Part shown: positions 17,747-27,125 of the stretch, piece after piece
Numbering within the stretch: the first letter of the stretch is position 1
Layout of the letters: each line of letters opens with the position of its first letter
From: Burkholderia vietnamiensis LMG 10929
GTDB lineage: Bacteria; Pseudomonadota; Gammaproteobacteria; Burkholderiales; Burkholderiaceae
Reading direction: 5' to 3'
Assembly (NCBI RefSeq): GCF_000959445.1
Contig: NZ_CP009630.1
Span: forward strand, 1,674,001 to 1,738,000
Length of the DNA: 64,000 nt
Notes under the pieces: model-generated
Databases searched by the model: none
What the model was told of the DNA's origin: nothing
What the model saw: the letters and a program-made list of their open reading frames with translations, nothing else
Program-made: the position numbers and the translations under genes

Positions 17747-18879
17747 CGCGACGAAGGCTGCGAATCCGCGAGCGGCATCGCCAGCTCCGCCGCCGCGGGC
17801 GTGCGCCGCCCGCGCAGCAGGTCGCGCGTGATCCGCACGTGCTGCTCGGCGAACGCCTGCGTGGTCAGATTGCGCTCGCGCAGGCACGCCGCCGCGGCGC
17901 GCGCGCAGGCGAGCGCCGCCGACGGATCGGCGGCGAAGCGATCGGCGGCCTGGCGCATCGCCTGCGCGTCGAACGCCGGCACGTACGCGGCCGTGTCGTG
18001 CGGGAAGTAGTCGCTCAGCCCGCCCACGTCGGACACGATCATCGGCTTGCCGACCGCCGCCGCCTCGAGCATCACGGTGATGCCCGACGCATGGAAGTTC
18101 GGCCGCAGCGGCACGACGATCACGTCGGCCCACGCGTACAGCTCGTGCTGCTTCGCGAGCCCCGACGCGGAGCCGATCTGCACGTTCGGCGCATGCCATT
18201 CGCGCGGCACGCGCCGCCGCGTCGCGAGCCGCACGTCGTAGCGCGCGTCGCCGCCGAACGCGGCCAGGAAGGTGCGCCAGTCGCGATCGCGGTCGTTGCC
18301 GATCGCGGCGATCCGCAGCGGCCGGCCCGGCTGCCATTGCACCGGCTCGATCGGCGGAAAGTCCTGCGTGTTCAGGCCGTAATAGACGAACGTCGCGTCG
18401 CGCCCGAGATAGCGACGGCACAGCTCGGCGTTGTCGCGCGCGAGCGTGGTCAGCACGTCGGCGCGCGCGACCAGCTTGCGGTACAGCCAGCGGCGCGGCG
18501 CACCGAAGCTGCTCCACTTGTCGAACAGCCACACGCTTTGCGCGAGCAGCAGCGGGCGCTTGCCCTGCGCGCCCGCGAGCTTGAGGATCAGCGCGGCCGC
18601 GAGGTGCTCCTGCTCGGTGTGCGTCCAGATCACGTCGGCGTTCAGCAACGCGCCGCGGTTGCGCCAGGCGTGCACGACGTCGAAGCCGAGCGCGGCCTTC
18701 AGCGCCCGCCGCGCGACGCCCGCGACGCGATTCTCGCGGCGGTCCTGCGAATAGCTCAGCCGGAATTCGTCGGACTCCGCGTGGTGATAGCCGTACAGGC
18801 AGCCGATGTTCTCGCCTTGGCGGTAGGTCCGCGGATCGGCGCCGTAGAACAGGTGCACGTGAACTTTCGTTGCGGTCAT
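17743..18879 (-). CDS. bceH: BceH glycosyltransferase (GT-B fold)
   Basis: A 378-residue glycosyltransferase. It begins VHVHLFYGADPRTYRQGENIG and has a late PLRPNFHASGITVMLEAAAVGKPMIVSDVGG, the GT4-type donor-binding region with Glu in LEAAAVGKP. The length and fold suit a retaining GT-B enzyme acting in the cytoplasm on the lipid-linked cepacian intermediate. The gene is 43 bases after bceG and overlaps bceI by four bases. Identification as BceH is by order within the cluster. Confidence 0.88.
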   Translation of the reverse strand: MTATKVHVHLFYGADPRTYRQGENIGCLYGYHHAESDEFRLSYSQDRRENRVAGVARRALKAALGFDVVHAWRNRGALLNADVIWTHTEQEHLAAALILKLAGAQGKRPLLLAQSVWLFDKWSSFGAPRRWLYRKLVARADVLTTLARDNAELCRRYLGRDATFVYYGLNTQDFPPIEPVQWQPGRPLRIAAIGNDRDRDWRTFLAAFGGDARYDVRLATRRRVPREWHAPNVQIGSASGLAKQHELYAWADVIVVPLRPNFHASGITVMLEAAAVGKPMIVSDVGGLSDYFPHDTAAYVPAFDAQAMRQAADRFAADPSAALACARAAAACLRERNLTTQAFAEQHVRITRDLLRGRRTPAAAELAMPLADSQPSSR

Positions 18880-18922
18880 GAATGCCCTCCGGGGGTGGCC
18901 GTGCGCGCTGCGCGCGGCCGGT

Positions 18923-19882
18923 TCAAGACGTCACCGGCGGCATCGCCGCACGATGGGGGGCAAGGTTCGCTCGGCGCGCCTCGCGGGCGCCGCGGCGCAC
19001 CGCGCGCCAGTGCTCGCGCACGCGCTCGCGCCGCGCCGTATGCAGCGACAGCAGCAGATGCGCGAGGCCCGGATAGACGCGCGTGCCGACCAGCGTCCAC
19101 CACCACCACGCCAGCTCGCGGCGCAGCGGCGGCAGATGCTCGCGCAGGATCAGATGCAGGTTGTATGCGCCGTTGCTGATCGCATTCAGCGACGCCGCAT
19201 CGCGCCGGTCGTCGTCGAAGCGTTCGGCCGGAAAGTGATCGACGGCGATCGCCGGGTCGTAGACGAGCTTCCAGCCTTCGCGCTGCACGCGCATGCTGAA
19301 CGCCATGTCGTTGTGCACCTGTGCGCCGGCGCCGCGCAGGCGCGTGTCGAAGCGCAGGCGCTCGATCGCCGCGCGGCGATAGCTCATGTTGACGCCCTTC
19401 AGCATGTCGACCTCGCGCGCGCCGCCGACCCCGAGATGGTGATTGCCGACGATCTTGCCGGACAGCGTGAGCTGGCCGACGCGCTCGCGCGATTCGTCGA
19501 GCACGCGGCCCTTCTCGTGCACCCAGTCGCGGCCGCCGACCGCGCCCACGCGCGGGTCGGCCGCGAACGCGGCTTCGATGCGCGCGAGCCAGTCGGCGCG
19601 CGGCGCGGCGTCGTCGTCGGTGATCGCGACGATGTCGCCGCTCGCCGAATCGAGGCCCTGGTTCAGCGCGGCGACCTGCCCCGGCACATCGACCGGCACG
19701 ATGCGCAGCGGCAGCGTGCCGGCCACGGCCGGATCGGCGAGGCGCTCGTGGGTGGCGTCGTCCTCCGGGCGCGCGACGACGATCACCTCGTCGGGCAGCC
19801 GCTGCTGCCGCTGCAGCGCGAGCAGGCAGCGCGCGAGGTCGGCAGGGCGCCGGTAGGTCGGAACGAGCACAGAAATTTTCAT
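18923..19882 (-). CDS. bceG: BceG glycosyltransferase (GT2)
   Basis: A 319-residue GT2 (GT-A) enzyme. It opens with ISVLVPTYRRPADLARCLLAL, carries the metal/nucleotide motif IVAITDDDAAPRADWL near residue 90 and the acceptor-side MLKGVNMSYRRAA. A late hydrophobic stretch (LAWWWWTLVGTRVYPGL) may touch the membrane. As an inverting GT it should transfer a nucleotide-activated sugar in cepacian assembly. ATG 19882 follows GGAGAA; a longer frame adds nine residues of bceF-side sequence and is less likely. It lies 31 bases after bceF. Confidence 0.9.
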   Translation of the reverse strand: MKISVLVPTYRRPADLARCLLALQRQQRLPDEVIVVARPEDDATHERLADPAVAGTLPLRIVPVDVPGQVAALNQGLDSASGDIVAITDDDAAPRADWLARIEAAFAADPRVGAVGGRDWVHEKGRVLDESRERVGQLTLSGKIVGNHHLGVGGAREVDMLKGVNMSYRRAAIERLRFDTRLRGAGAQVHNDMAFSMRVQREGWKLVYDPAIAVDHFPAERFDDDRRDAASLNAISNGAYNLHLILREHLPPLRRELAWWWWTLVGTRVYPGLAHLLLSLHTARRERVREHWRAVRRGAREARRANLAPHRAAMPPVTS

Positions 19883-19913
19883 CGGGTGTTCTCCAGTCGG
19901 CCGGGCCATGCGG

Positions 19914-22139
19914 TCATGCGCTCAGGTATTCGTGGACGGCCGCGTAGCCGCGGCCGTAGCCGCGCGCCTTCGGCGCCACGCCGTTGAAGATCCCGCCTTC
20001 CAGATCGACGCCCGCCGTGCGCAGCCGCTTGATCGCATCGGCGATCTCGCCTTCGGTGTGCATGCCGGAGCGCAGCACCAGGAAGGTCGCGCCCGCCATG
20101 CGGCCGATGATGGTCGCGTCGGTCACCGCGAGCACCGGCGGCGAGTCGATCAGCACGACGTCGTAGCGCTTGCCGAGCCCTTCGAGGTATTGCGGCAGCC
20201 GCGTCGACATGAGCAGCTCCGACGGGTTCGGCGGCCGCGTGCCGGCCGAAATGAACGACAGGCCCTGCACCGGCGTCTCGCGCACGGCGTCCTCGAGCGG
20301 CGACTGGTCGCTCAGCAGCTCGGACAGGCCCGGCTGCACGGTAAGGCCGAAGTAGCGGTCGAGCATCCCGCGGCGCATGTCCGCGTCGATCAGCAGCACG
20401 CGCTTGCCCGAATGCGCGAGCAGCACCGCGAGGTTGACGGTCAGGAAGCTCTTGCCGATGCCCGGCGTCGGGCCGGTCAGCACGATCACGCGGCTCTGCG
20501 CGTCGAGCATCGCGAACTGCATCGCGGTGCGCAGGCTGCGCATGCTTTCGACGCTCAGATCCTTCGGGCGCAGGCTCGCGAGGATCGGCCGCGCGCGCGC
20601 GCCGCTCTTCTCGGCCATCGCGTCGAGCTTCACCTGCTCGGCGCTTTGCGGCACCAGCCCGTAGAGCGGCAGGTTGAAGGTGCGCTCGACGCGGTCCGGA
20701 TCCTCGATCCCCTGGAACAGGTTGCGGCGCAGGAACACGATGCCGGTGCCGAGGATCAGCCCGAGGAACACCGCGGCCGACAGGATCAGCACCTTCTTCG
20801 GCTTGACCGGATCGCCCGGGCGCAGCGCCGAATCGACCAGGTGGATGTTGCCGCCCGTGCCGGCCTTCTGCACCGACAGCTCCTGCACGCGGTTGAGCAG
20901 CAGCACGTAGATGTCTTCGGCGACCTTCGCGTCGCGCTGCAGCTGCACGGCCTTCACCTCGGTCGCGGGCAGGCTGCGGAAGCGGTTGCTGAACTTGTCC
21001 TTCTCGGCCTGCAGCTCGGCGAGCTGCTGCTTCGCCGCGATCACCATCGGATGCGAGTCGGTGAAGCGCTGCGCGAGCGAGGCGAGCTGCAGCCGCTGCG
21101 CGGCGATCTGCTGCTCGTACTGCACGCTGCCTTCGAGGTAGACCTTCGCCTCGTCGCTCGCGTTGATCGAGCCGGAGGTGCGCTGATACTCGGTGAGCGC
21201 GGCTTCCGCGCGCTCGAGATCGGCCTTCAGGCGCGGCTCCTCGCCCTTCAGGAAGTCGAGCATCTTGGTCGCTTCGGCCTGCTTCGCGATCACGTGCTGG
21301 TTCAGGTACGACTGCGCGAGCGCGTTCGCGATCGCGGCGGTCTGCTCGGGGTTCTTGCCTTCAAGCGAGATCTGCACGACGCCCGTCTGCTTGCCCTGCT
21401 CGGACACCTGGATGCCCGACTGGAAGCCGGTGATCGCGTCGAGATCGTTGTAGCGCACCACGGTGAACTGCGTGCCCGGACGCGCGATGAGCTTCTGCAC
21501 CAGCAGCGTCACGCCGCCGCCCTGCTCCGTTTCGCCGACGCGGCCCGCGAGCAGCCGGCGGCCGTCCGGGTCGACCAGCGTGTAGGTGCCGTCGGGGCCG
21601 GCCGTCAGCGTCATCTTCTTGCCTTCGAGCGCCGGCACCACGTTCACGGTGTCGATGTCGGCGACCTCGCCGCCCCACGCGTACGAGCGCAGCCCGAACC
21701 ACGCGCGCGACGGCTGGCCCGGCGTCGCGATGCGCGCGGCCAGGCTGCCGAGCAGCGGCAGCGTCTTCGGCACGACCGAGAAGTTCAGCTTGAACTGCTC
21801 GACCACCGGCGCGACCACGCCGCGGCTCTTGATGATCTCGATCTCGGCATCGGTCGGCGCCTGCTGCGGACCGCTGTTGATCATCGCACCCGTCTGCGTC
21901 TGCGTGAGCGCCTGCGTCGTGTTGTCGTTGCCCTCGACGCGCACGTGCACGTCGGCCTGATAGACCGGCTTCGCGACGTAGCAGTAGAGGCCGGCGAGCG
22001 CGACGACCGTCACGGCGATGCCGAGCAGCAGCCAGATGTCGTCCATGATGACCTGGAGCAACTGGCCGAGGACGACGTCCTCTTCGTCGGTTTTCGCGGT
22101 CAGGTCCGCGTGGGAGTGTTTCGCTTGCGTGTTCACCAT
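19914..22139 (-). CDS. bceF: BceF bacterial tyrosine kinase and chain-length regulator (Wzc-like)
   Basis: A 741-residue inner-membrane BY-kinase. A Wzz domain lies between TM1 (about residues 38-58) and TM2 (about 430-450), with a long periplasmic coiled-coil part. The cytoplasmic kinase has Walker A GPTPGIGKS (556-564), Walker A' LLIDADMRRG from 582 and Walker B VVLIDSPP near 661. The C-terminus has only three tyrosines (728, 732, 738) within GYGRGYAAVHEYLSA, a short Tyr cluster for autophosphorylation. It works with BceE as the trans-envelope exporter and is the expected substrate of the BceD phosphatase. It follows bceE by 50 bases. Confidence 0.95.
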   Translation of the reverse strand: MVNTQAKHSHADLTAKTDEEDVVLGQLLQVIMDDIWLLLGIAVTVVALAGLYCYVAKPVYQADVHVRVEGNDNTTQALTQTQTGAMINSGPQQAPTDAEIEIIKSRGVVAPVVEQFKLNFSVVPKTLPLLGSLAARIATPGQPSRAWFGLRSYAWGGEVADIDTVNVVPALEGKKMTLTAGPDGTYTLVDPDGRRLLAGRVGETEQGGGVTLLVQKLIARPGTQFTVVRYNDLDAITGFQSGIQVSEQGKQTGVVQISLEGKNPEQTAAIANALAQSYLNQHVIAKQAEATKMLDFLKGEEPRLKADLERAEAALTEYQRTSGSINASDEAKVYLEGSVQYEQQIAAQRLQLASLAQRFTDSHPMVIAAKQQLAELQAEKDKFSNRFRSLPATEVKAVQLQRDAKVAEDIYVLLLNRVQELSVQKAGTGGNIHLVDSALRPGDPVKPKKVLILSAAVFLGLILGTGIVFLRRNLFQGIEDPDRVERTFNLPLYGLVPQSAEQVKLDAMAEKSGARARPILASLRPKDLSVESMRSLRTAMQFAMLDAQSRVIVLTGPTPGIGKSFLTVNLAVLLAHSGKRVLLIDADMRRGMLDRYFGLTVQPGLSELLSDQSPLEDAVRETPVQGLSFISAGTRPPNPSELLMSTRLPQYLEGLGKRYDVVLIDSPPVLAVTDATIIGRMAGATFLVLRSGMHTEGEIADAIKRLRTAGVDLEGGIFNGVAPKARGYGRGYAAVHEYLSA

Positions 22140-22189
22140 TCGTTCCCGCTTCAGTGGTGCCGGGGGGCAGACGCCGCCCCGGCGGGCTA

Positions 22190-23368
22190 TCAGCGCGTGA
22201 TTTGCCGCATGTAGAAGATCGTCTGGATCGTCGGCAGCACCTGCTGCAGCACACGGTTGAACTGCACCGAGCTGGCCGTGCTGACGTACACGACGTCGAG
22301 CGGCTGCAGCGGGAAGCGGCTCGACAGCATCAGCGCATCCGGCTGCGTCATGTCGAGACGGAACACTTCCGGCTTCGTCGGGTTGTCGCGCATGCCGCGC
22401 ATCACGTAGATCTTGCGCGGGTTCGCGTCGGTGTCGAGGATGCCGCCGCCGGCCGTCAGCGCGTCGGCGATGGTCAGGCGACCCTTGAGCATCGGCACCG
22501 TGACCGGCGTCTTCACCTCGCCCATGATGAACACGCGGCTGTCGCTGCGGTCCGGCACGTTGATGATGTCGCCCGGTTGCAGCATCACGTTCTGCTTCAC
22601 TTCGCCGCGATCGAGCACGCCGTTCGCGTCGAGCGTGTAGAGCTTGCCGTCGCGCGTGAGGCGCACGCGCTGCAGGTCGGCCTCGGCGGTCGAGCCGCCC
22701 GAGCGCGAGATCGCGTCGACGAGCGTGAGCGGCACGTCGCTCACCGCGAGCGGCCCCGGCTGCTTCACCTCGCCGGTGACCTGCACCTTCTGGCTGCGGA
22801 ACGACAGCACGCGCACGTCGAGCTGCGGATTCTTCACGTAGCGCGCGAGGCTCGACGCCATCTGCTCGCGGATCTGCGCGACCGTCTTGCCCGCCACGCG
22901 AATCCGGCCGACGAACGGGAAGAAGATCGTGCCGTCCGCGGCGACGGTCTGGCCGTACGGGTCGGCCTGGCCCGGCAGCGCCGACGTATACGGCTGCTGC
23001 AACGCCCCGGCGACCGACTGCGTGGTGTTGCCGCCGCTCGAGAACGACTGGCCCTGCGGCGTCGTCAGCTCCGGGTGATCCCACACCGTGACGCCGAGGA
23101 TGTCCTGCGGGCCGACGCAATACACGTACTGCGACGGATCGGTGTAACGGCCCGGCGGCAGCGGATGCTCGACCTGCTGCTTCTGCAACTGATCCATCAC
23201 CAGCTTGGCGTCGATGTAATGAACCGGATAGGTCTCGGGCTGGCCTTGCCGGCCGTCGTCCTTCAGGTTCGACGAGTCGAGATAGTTGCCGGGCGCGCTC
23301 GCGCAGGCCGACAGGAAGGTCGTCAGCGCGACGGCGAGCGCCAGCGGGCGCATGGGACGTTTCAGCAT
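22190..23368 (-). CDS. bceE: BceE outer-membrane polysaccharide export lipoprotein (Wza-like)
   Basis: A 392-residue OPX protein. A lipoprotein signal ends in the lipobox LSAC about 24 residues in. Next come the polysaccharide-export domain (QDILGVTVWDHPEL, later FFPFVGRIRVAGKTVAQIREQM) and SLBB repeats (KVQVTGEVKQPGPLAVSD and FIMGEVKTPVTVPML). It forms the outer-membrane channel for cepacian. The ATG at 23368 overlaps the bceD stop as ATGCTGA; an in-frame ATG at 23383 is an alternative with a poorer spacing. Confidence 0.93.
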   Translation of the reverse strand: MLKRPMRPLALAVALTTFLSACASAPGNYLDSSNLKDDGRQGQPETYPVHYIDAKLVMDQLQKQQVEHPLPPGRYTDPSQYVYCVGPQDILGVTVWDHPELTTPQGQSFSSGGNTTQSVAGALQQPYTSALPGQADPYGQTVAADGTIFFPFVGRIRVAGKTVAQIREQMASSLARYVKNPQLDVRVLSFRSQKVQVTGEVKQPGPLAVSDVPLTLVDAISRSGGSTAEADLQRVRLTRDGKLYTLDANGVLDRGEVKQNVMLQPGDIINVPDRSDSRVFIMGEVKTPVTVPMLKGRLTIADALTAGGGILDTDANPRKIYVMRGMRDNPTKPEVFRLDMTQPDALMLSSRFPLQPLDVVYVSTASSVQFNRVLQQVLPTIQTIFYMRQITR

Positions 23369-23805
23369 AGTTTTTGCAGCCATCCTTGAACCAGACGTTC
23401 GATCAATGAGTAGCTCTCGCGATAGTCGGCCTCGGGGCCGCCATGCGGATCGGCGATCTCGGCGTCCTCCCACTTGCCCAGCAAGTGGACCTTGCCGCGC
23501 GCGAACGGATCGACGGCCTCGACGGCCGCGATCTGCCCGCGCTCGCTGACGAGAATCAGGTCGGCGTCGCGCACGATCCGGCGCGACAGCCGCCGCGAAC
23601 GATGCGTCGTGGCATCGACGCCGCGCTCGGCGAGCAGGCGCCGCATCACCGGATCGATGCCGTCGCCGTCGTTCGCACGCACGCCCGCGGAATGGAACGT
23701 CGGGCGCGGGCCGCCGCGCGACGCGGCATGCGACTTGAACAGCATCTCGGCCGCCGGGCTGCGGCAGACGTTCGCGTGACAGACGATCAGGATGTTCCGG
23801 AACAT
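23362..23805 (-). CDS. bceD: BceD low-molecular-weight protein tyrosine phosphatase
   Basis: A 147-residue phosphatase. The P-loop CHANVCRS places the nucleophile at Cys9 and the phosphate-binding Arg at residue 15; the general acid is Asp119 in the ADPHGG loop. This is the Wzb/Etp class that dephosphorylates the C-terminal tyrosines of BY-kinases, here BceF. It overlaps bceE by seven bases and follows bceC by 37, so phosphatase, channel and kinase are made from one message. Confidence 0.95.
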   Translation of the reverse strand: MFRNILIVCHANVCRSPAAEMLFKSHAASRGGPRPTFHSAGVRANDGDGIDPVMRRLLAERGVDATTHRSRRLSRRIVRDADLILVSERGQIAAVEAVDPFARGKVHLLGKWEDAEIADPHGGPEADYRESYSLIERLVQGWLQKLC

Positions 23806-23842
23806 GGCGTGTCGCTTCGGGTGACGGGTAGCGGCGCGCGCG

Positions 23843-25258
23843 TTACGCGCTCGCGCGCGCGGCGGCCGGCGCACGCGCGGCCACGGCCTGACGCGAACCG
23901 GGGCGGCCGATCGGGTGGTATTCGATGCCCTGCTCGCTCATCGTCTCCGGCTCGTACAGGTTGCGGCCGTCGAAGATCACCGGCGACTTCCACAGCCGGC
24001 CGAGCGTGACGAAATCGGGGCTCTTGAACGCCTTCCATTCGGTGACGATCACGAGCGCATCGGCGTCGCGCGCGGCCTGCGCCTCGTCGTCGACGAACGT
24101 CAGGCGCTCGAGCCAGCTCGGGTGATCCGCGAGATCGAGCGCCAGCACGCGGCGCGCCTCCTGCTGCGCGACCGGGTCGTACGCCGCGATGCGCGCGCCG
24201 CGCGACAGCAGCTCGGCGATCAGCTCGCGGCTCGGCGCCTCGCGCATGTCGTCGGTGTTCGGCTTGAATGCGAGGCCCCAGAGCGCGAACGTGCGGCCGC
24301 TGAGATCCTCGCCGAAGCGCGCGACGATCTTCTCCGCGAGCACGCGCTTTTGCGTCGCGTTCACCGACGACACGGCCTTCAGGATCTGCAGCGACTGGCC
24401 GTGCTCGTCGGCCGTGCGGATCAGCGCCTCGACGTCCTTCGGGAAGCATGAGCCGCCGTAGCCGCAGCCCGCATACAGGAAGTGATAGCCGATGCGCGGA
24501 TCGGAGCCGATCCCGCGGCGCACGGCTTCGATGTCGGCGCCGAAGCGGTCGGCCAGGTTGGCGAGCTCGTTCATGAACGAGATGCGCGTCGCGAGCATCG
24601 CGTTCGCCGCGTATTTCGTGAACTCGGCCGAGCGCACGTCCATATACAGCGTGCGTTCGTGATTGCGGTTGAACGGCGCGTAGAGCTTCTTCATCAGCTC
24701 GCGCGCGCGCTCGCCCGGCACGTCGTCGTCGCAGCCGATCACGATGCGGTCGGGTCGCGTGAAGTCGTCCACGGCCGCGCCTTCCTTCAGGAATTCCGGG
24801 TTCGACACGACCGAGAACATCTGGCCGTCCTCGCCGCGCTTCGCGAGCTCGTCGGCGACGGCCGCGCGCACGCGCTCGGCGGTGCCGACCGGCACCGTCG
24901 ACTTGTCGACGATCACCTTGAAGCCCTTCATGTAGCGGCCGATGTTGCGCGCCGCCGCGAGCACGTATTGCAGGTCGGCCGAGCCGTCCTCGTCGGGCGG
25001 CGTGCCGACCGCGATGAACTGCACGTCGCCGTGCGCGACCGCGGCTTCGATGTCGGTCGAGAAGCGCAGGCGGCCGGCCGAGCGGTTGCGCGCGATCACT
25101 TCCTTGAGGCCCGGCTCGTGGATCGGCACGCCGCCGGCGTTCAGGATGTCGATCTTCGCCTGATCTACGTCGAGGCAGAACACGTCGTGCCCGATGTCGG
25201 CGAGACAGGCGCCGGTGACAAGACCTACGTAACCGCTGCCGATGATAGTCAGATTCAT
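23843..25258 (-). CDS. bceC: BceC UDP-glucose 6-dehydrogenase
   Basis: A 471-residue UDP-glucose/GDP-mannose dehydrogenase. The NAD-binding motif GSGYVG is at residues 7-12, STVPVGTA near 120 and SNPEFLKEG near 152 belong to the substrate side, and the catalytic Cys271 is in [10 protein letters not shown]. It oxidises UDP-glucose twice to UDP-glucuronate, the source of the glucuronic acid of cepacian. It lies 66 bases after bceB; its Shine-Dalgarno is weak. Confidence 0.95.
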   Translation of the reverse strand: MNLTIIGSGYVGLVTGACLADIGHDVFCLDVDQAKIDILNAGGVPIHEPGLKEVIARNRSAGRLRFSTDIEAAVAHGDVQFIAVGTPPDEDGSADLQYVLAAARNIGRYMKGFKVIVDKSTVPVGTAERVRAAVADELAKRGEDGQMFSVVSNPEFLKEGAAVDDFTRPDRIVIGCDDDVPGERARELMKKLYAPFNRNHERTLYMDVRSAEFTKYAANAMLATRISFMNELANLADRFGADIEAVRRGIGSDPRIGYHFLYAGCGYGGSCFPKDVEALIRTADEHGQSLQILKAVSSVNATQKRVLAEKIVARFGEDLSGRTFALWGLAFKPNTDDMREAPSRELIAELLSRGARIAAYDPVAQQEARRVLALDLADHPSWLERLTFVDDEAQAARDADALVIVTEWKAFKSPDFVTLGRLWKSPVIFDGRNLYEPETMSEQGIEYHPIGRPGSRQAVAARAPAAARASA

Positions 25259-25324
25259 GATGTGTCGGACCTCTTGACCAATGATTCGAAATGCGTGGAA
25301 CCGGGTGTTGCGCGGGACCCGGCG

Positions 25325-26698
25325 TCAGTAAGCGTTGCTGCCCGTGAAGCCTTTCCAGAGCGTCAGCACGACGATCTTGATGTCGAGCCAGAACGACCAG
25401 TTCTGCATGTAGTACAGATCGAGCTTCACCCGGCCCATCATCTTCTCGATCTGGTCGGTCTCGCCGCGATAGCCGTTGATCTGCGCCCAGCCGGTGATGC
25501 CCGGCTTGATCCGGTAGCGGAACATGTAGCCCTTCACCAGATCCTTGTAGATGTCGTCGTGCGCGAGCGCGTGCGGCCGCGGGCCGACGACCGACATCTC
25601 GCCCTTCAGCACGTTGATGAACTGCGGCAACTCGTCGAGGCTCGTGCGGCGCAGGAAGCGACCGACCGGCGTCACGCGCGAGTCGTTCCTGGTCGCCTGC
25701 GTGACCTGGCCCGCCGTCTCCTGATGCACCTTCATCGAGCGGAACTTGTAGATCTCGAACTCGTGCCCGTCGATGCCCTTGCGCTTCTGGCGGAAGAACA
25801 CCGGCCCGCGCGACGTCAGCTTGATCAGGCAGGCGATCGCCAGCATCAGCGGCGCGAGCATCGTCAGCGCTGCCAGCGCGAACAGCCGGTCGAACACGAA
25901 CTTCGGCAGGATCCGCACGTCGGTGATCGGCGACGCCGCGAGGTTGATCGCCGGCACGCCGAGCAGCTCGACCACTTCCTGGTTGAAGAACGACAGCGTG
26001 CGCACGTCCGGGATGAAGCGGATGTTCACGAAGTCGTGGCGAAACACGGTCACGATCTGATGAATCCGGCGCTCCTCGGTGATCGGCAGCGCGAGCCACA
26101 GCTCGCTGAGCGCGCGGCTGCGCACCAGCCACACGAGCGATTCGAACTGCCGCTCGATGCGCACGTCGTCGAGCGCGACTTCGCCGGGCGCACCGCTTTC
26201 GTCGTACACGCACACCGGGTTGAAGCCGGCTTCGGGACGCGCGCGCATCTGCGCGATCAGCCGCCGCGCGGCCGGCGTGCCGCCGACGATCGCGACCGCC
26301 TTCAGGTTGTAGCCGCCGCGCCGCAGTTGCCGCAGCACGACGTGCACGCAGGCCTTCGAGCCGGCGAGCAGCGCGGTCGTCACGAGCGCCCAGTAGCCGA
26401 GCCACAGTCGCGACAGCTCGCCCGACTGGTGAAAGCTGAAGCTCATCAGGATGCCCGCGAGCTCGACCACGAGCCACGCGAACGCGACGCGCACCATCAG
26501 CCCGACCAGACGCTTGCCGCGCCACGACTGATAGATGCCCGCGGCGGGAAAGAACACGACGACGAGCAGGCAGTCGAACAGGACCGTCGTGCGTTGCAGG
26601 TCGTTGAGCCAGATGCTGCCGCCGTGCAACGCGGCGGCGAGCAGCGCTCCTGCCACGACCATCGCGATATCGATGACTCTCGCCAGCACGCTCAACAT
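25325..26698 (-). CDS. bceB: BceB undecaprenyl-phosphate glucose-1-phosphate transferase
   Basis: A 457-residue polyprenyl glycosylphosphotransferase. The N-terminal third has four or five TM helices, a soluble nucleotide-fold domain follows ([18 protein letters not shown]), and the C-terminal catalytic domain ([54 protein letters not shown]) is a bacterial sugar transferase. It places the first sugar phosphate on undecaprenyl phosphate. ATG 26698 follows AGAGGAAG; a frame 20 residues longer exists but would start inside the control region. Confidence 0.95.
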   Translation of the reverse strand: MLSVLARVIDIAMVVAGALLAAALHGGSIWLNDLQRTTVLFDCLLVVVFFPAAGIYQSWRGKRLVGLMVRVAFAWLVVELAGILMSFSFHQSGELSRLWLGYWALVTTALLAGSKACVHVVLRQLRRGGYNLKAVAIVGGTPAARRLIAQMRARPEAGFNPVCVYDESGAPGEVALDDVRIERQFESLVWLVRSRALSELWLALPITEERRIHQIVTVFRHDFVNIRFIPDVRTLSFFNQEVVELLGVPAINLAASPITDVRILPKFVFDRLFALAALTMLAPLMLAIACLIKLTSRGPVFFRQKRKGIDGHEFEIYKFRSMKVHQETAGQVTQATRNDSRVTPVGRFLRRTSLDELPQFINVLKGEMSVVGPRPHALAHDDIYKDLVKGYMFRYRIKPGITGWAQINGYRGETDQIEKMMGRVKLDLYYMQNWSFWLDIKIVVLTLWKGFTGSNAY

Positions 26699-27125
26699 GT
26701 CAGCTTCCTCTTTGAACAGGCGTTTGCCGAACCACTCCTCGTACGACCCGTGCCGCACTTTCGATTCAAACGTTGCATGACGCTATTGAAGCGGCAAGAA
26801 AATCCACTCTCAAGCGCACAAGTATTTCGAAAAATAATCGGAAATTCTTGCCGCGCAATTCGCGAATTAATTCGGCAGCTTTTCCCGAATCGGCGCTGCC
26901 AAGGGGAATTTCATGGAACTTTACGGATCGGCCCGGAGCTTTACGGGAAGCGGCTGCTGGCCGCATCGGCGAAATATTTTTTTATTTTTTTATTTACGTC
27001 TGACGAGTAGCTGTAAAAATTTCCCGGAAGCGTCGGCGCTGAATATTACAGAGTGCCGCCGGTTTTATTGTCGATTTACTTCATGCTACAAACGGGCACT
27101 GACTCTAATCGAGGAGAGTGTCATC
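26699..27125. promoter_or_regulatory. Divergent bceB/bceA control region
   Basis: 427 bases, clearly AT-richer than its surroundings, with A/T runs near 26975-26998. Palindromes cluster in the middle: AATTCGCGAATT (26857-26868), GAATTAATTC (26864-26873, overlapping the first) and arms GGCAGC (26874-26879) and GCTGCC (26895-26900). It must contain the promoters for bceB-K leftward and bceA rightward. Crp/Fnr-type and sigma-54 regulators are known to control cepacian genes elsewhere, but no convincing -24/-12 element or Crp site was found by eye. Confidence 0.6.

Noticed and set aside
26940..27000. sigma-54 promoter search in the bce control region
   Set aside because: TGGCCGC followed by GCG has the wrong spacing and lacks the TTGCA part of a -12 element.
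24482..27010. An 842-codon plus-strand frame across bceB and bceC
   Set aside because: Antisense to two well-identified enzymes, with no domain and a low-complexity His/Arg/Asp-rich translation.
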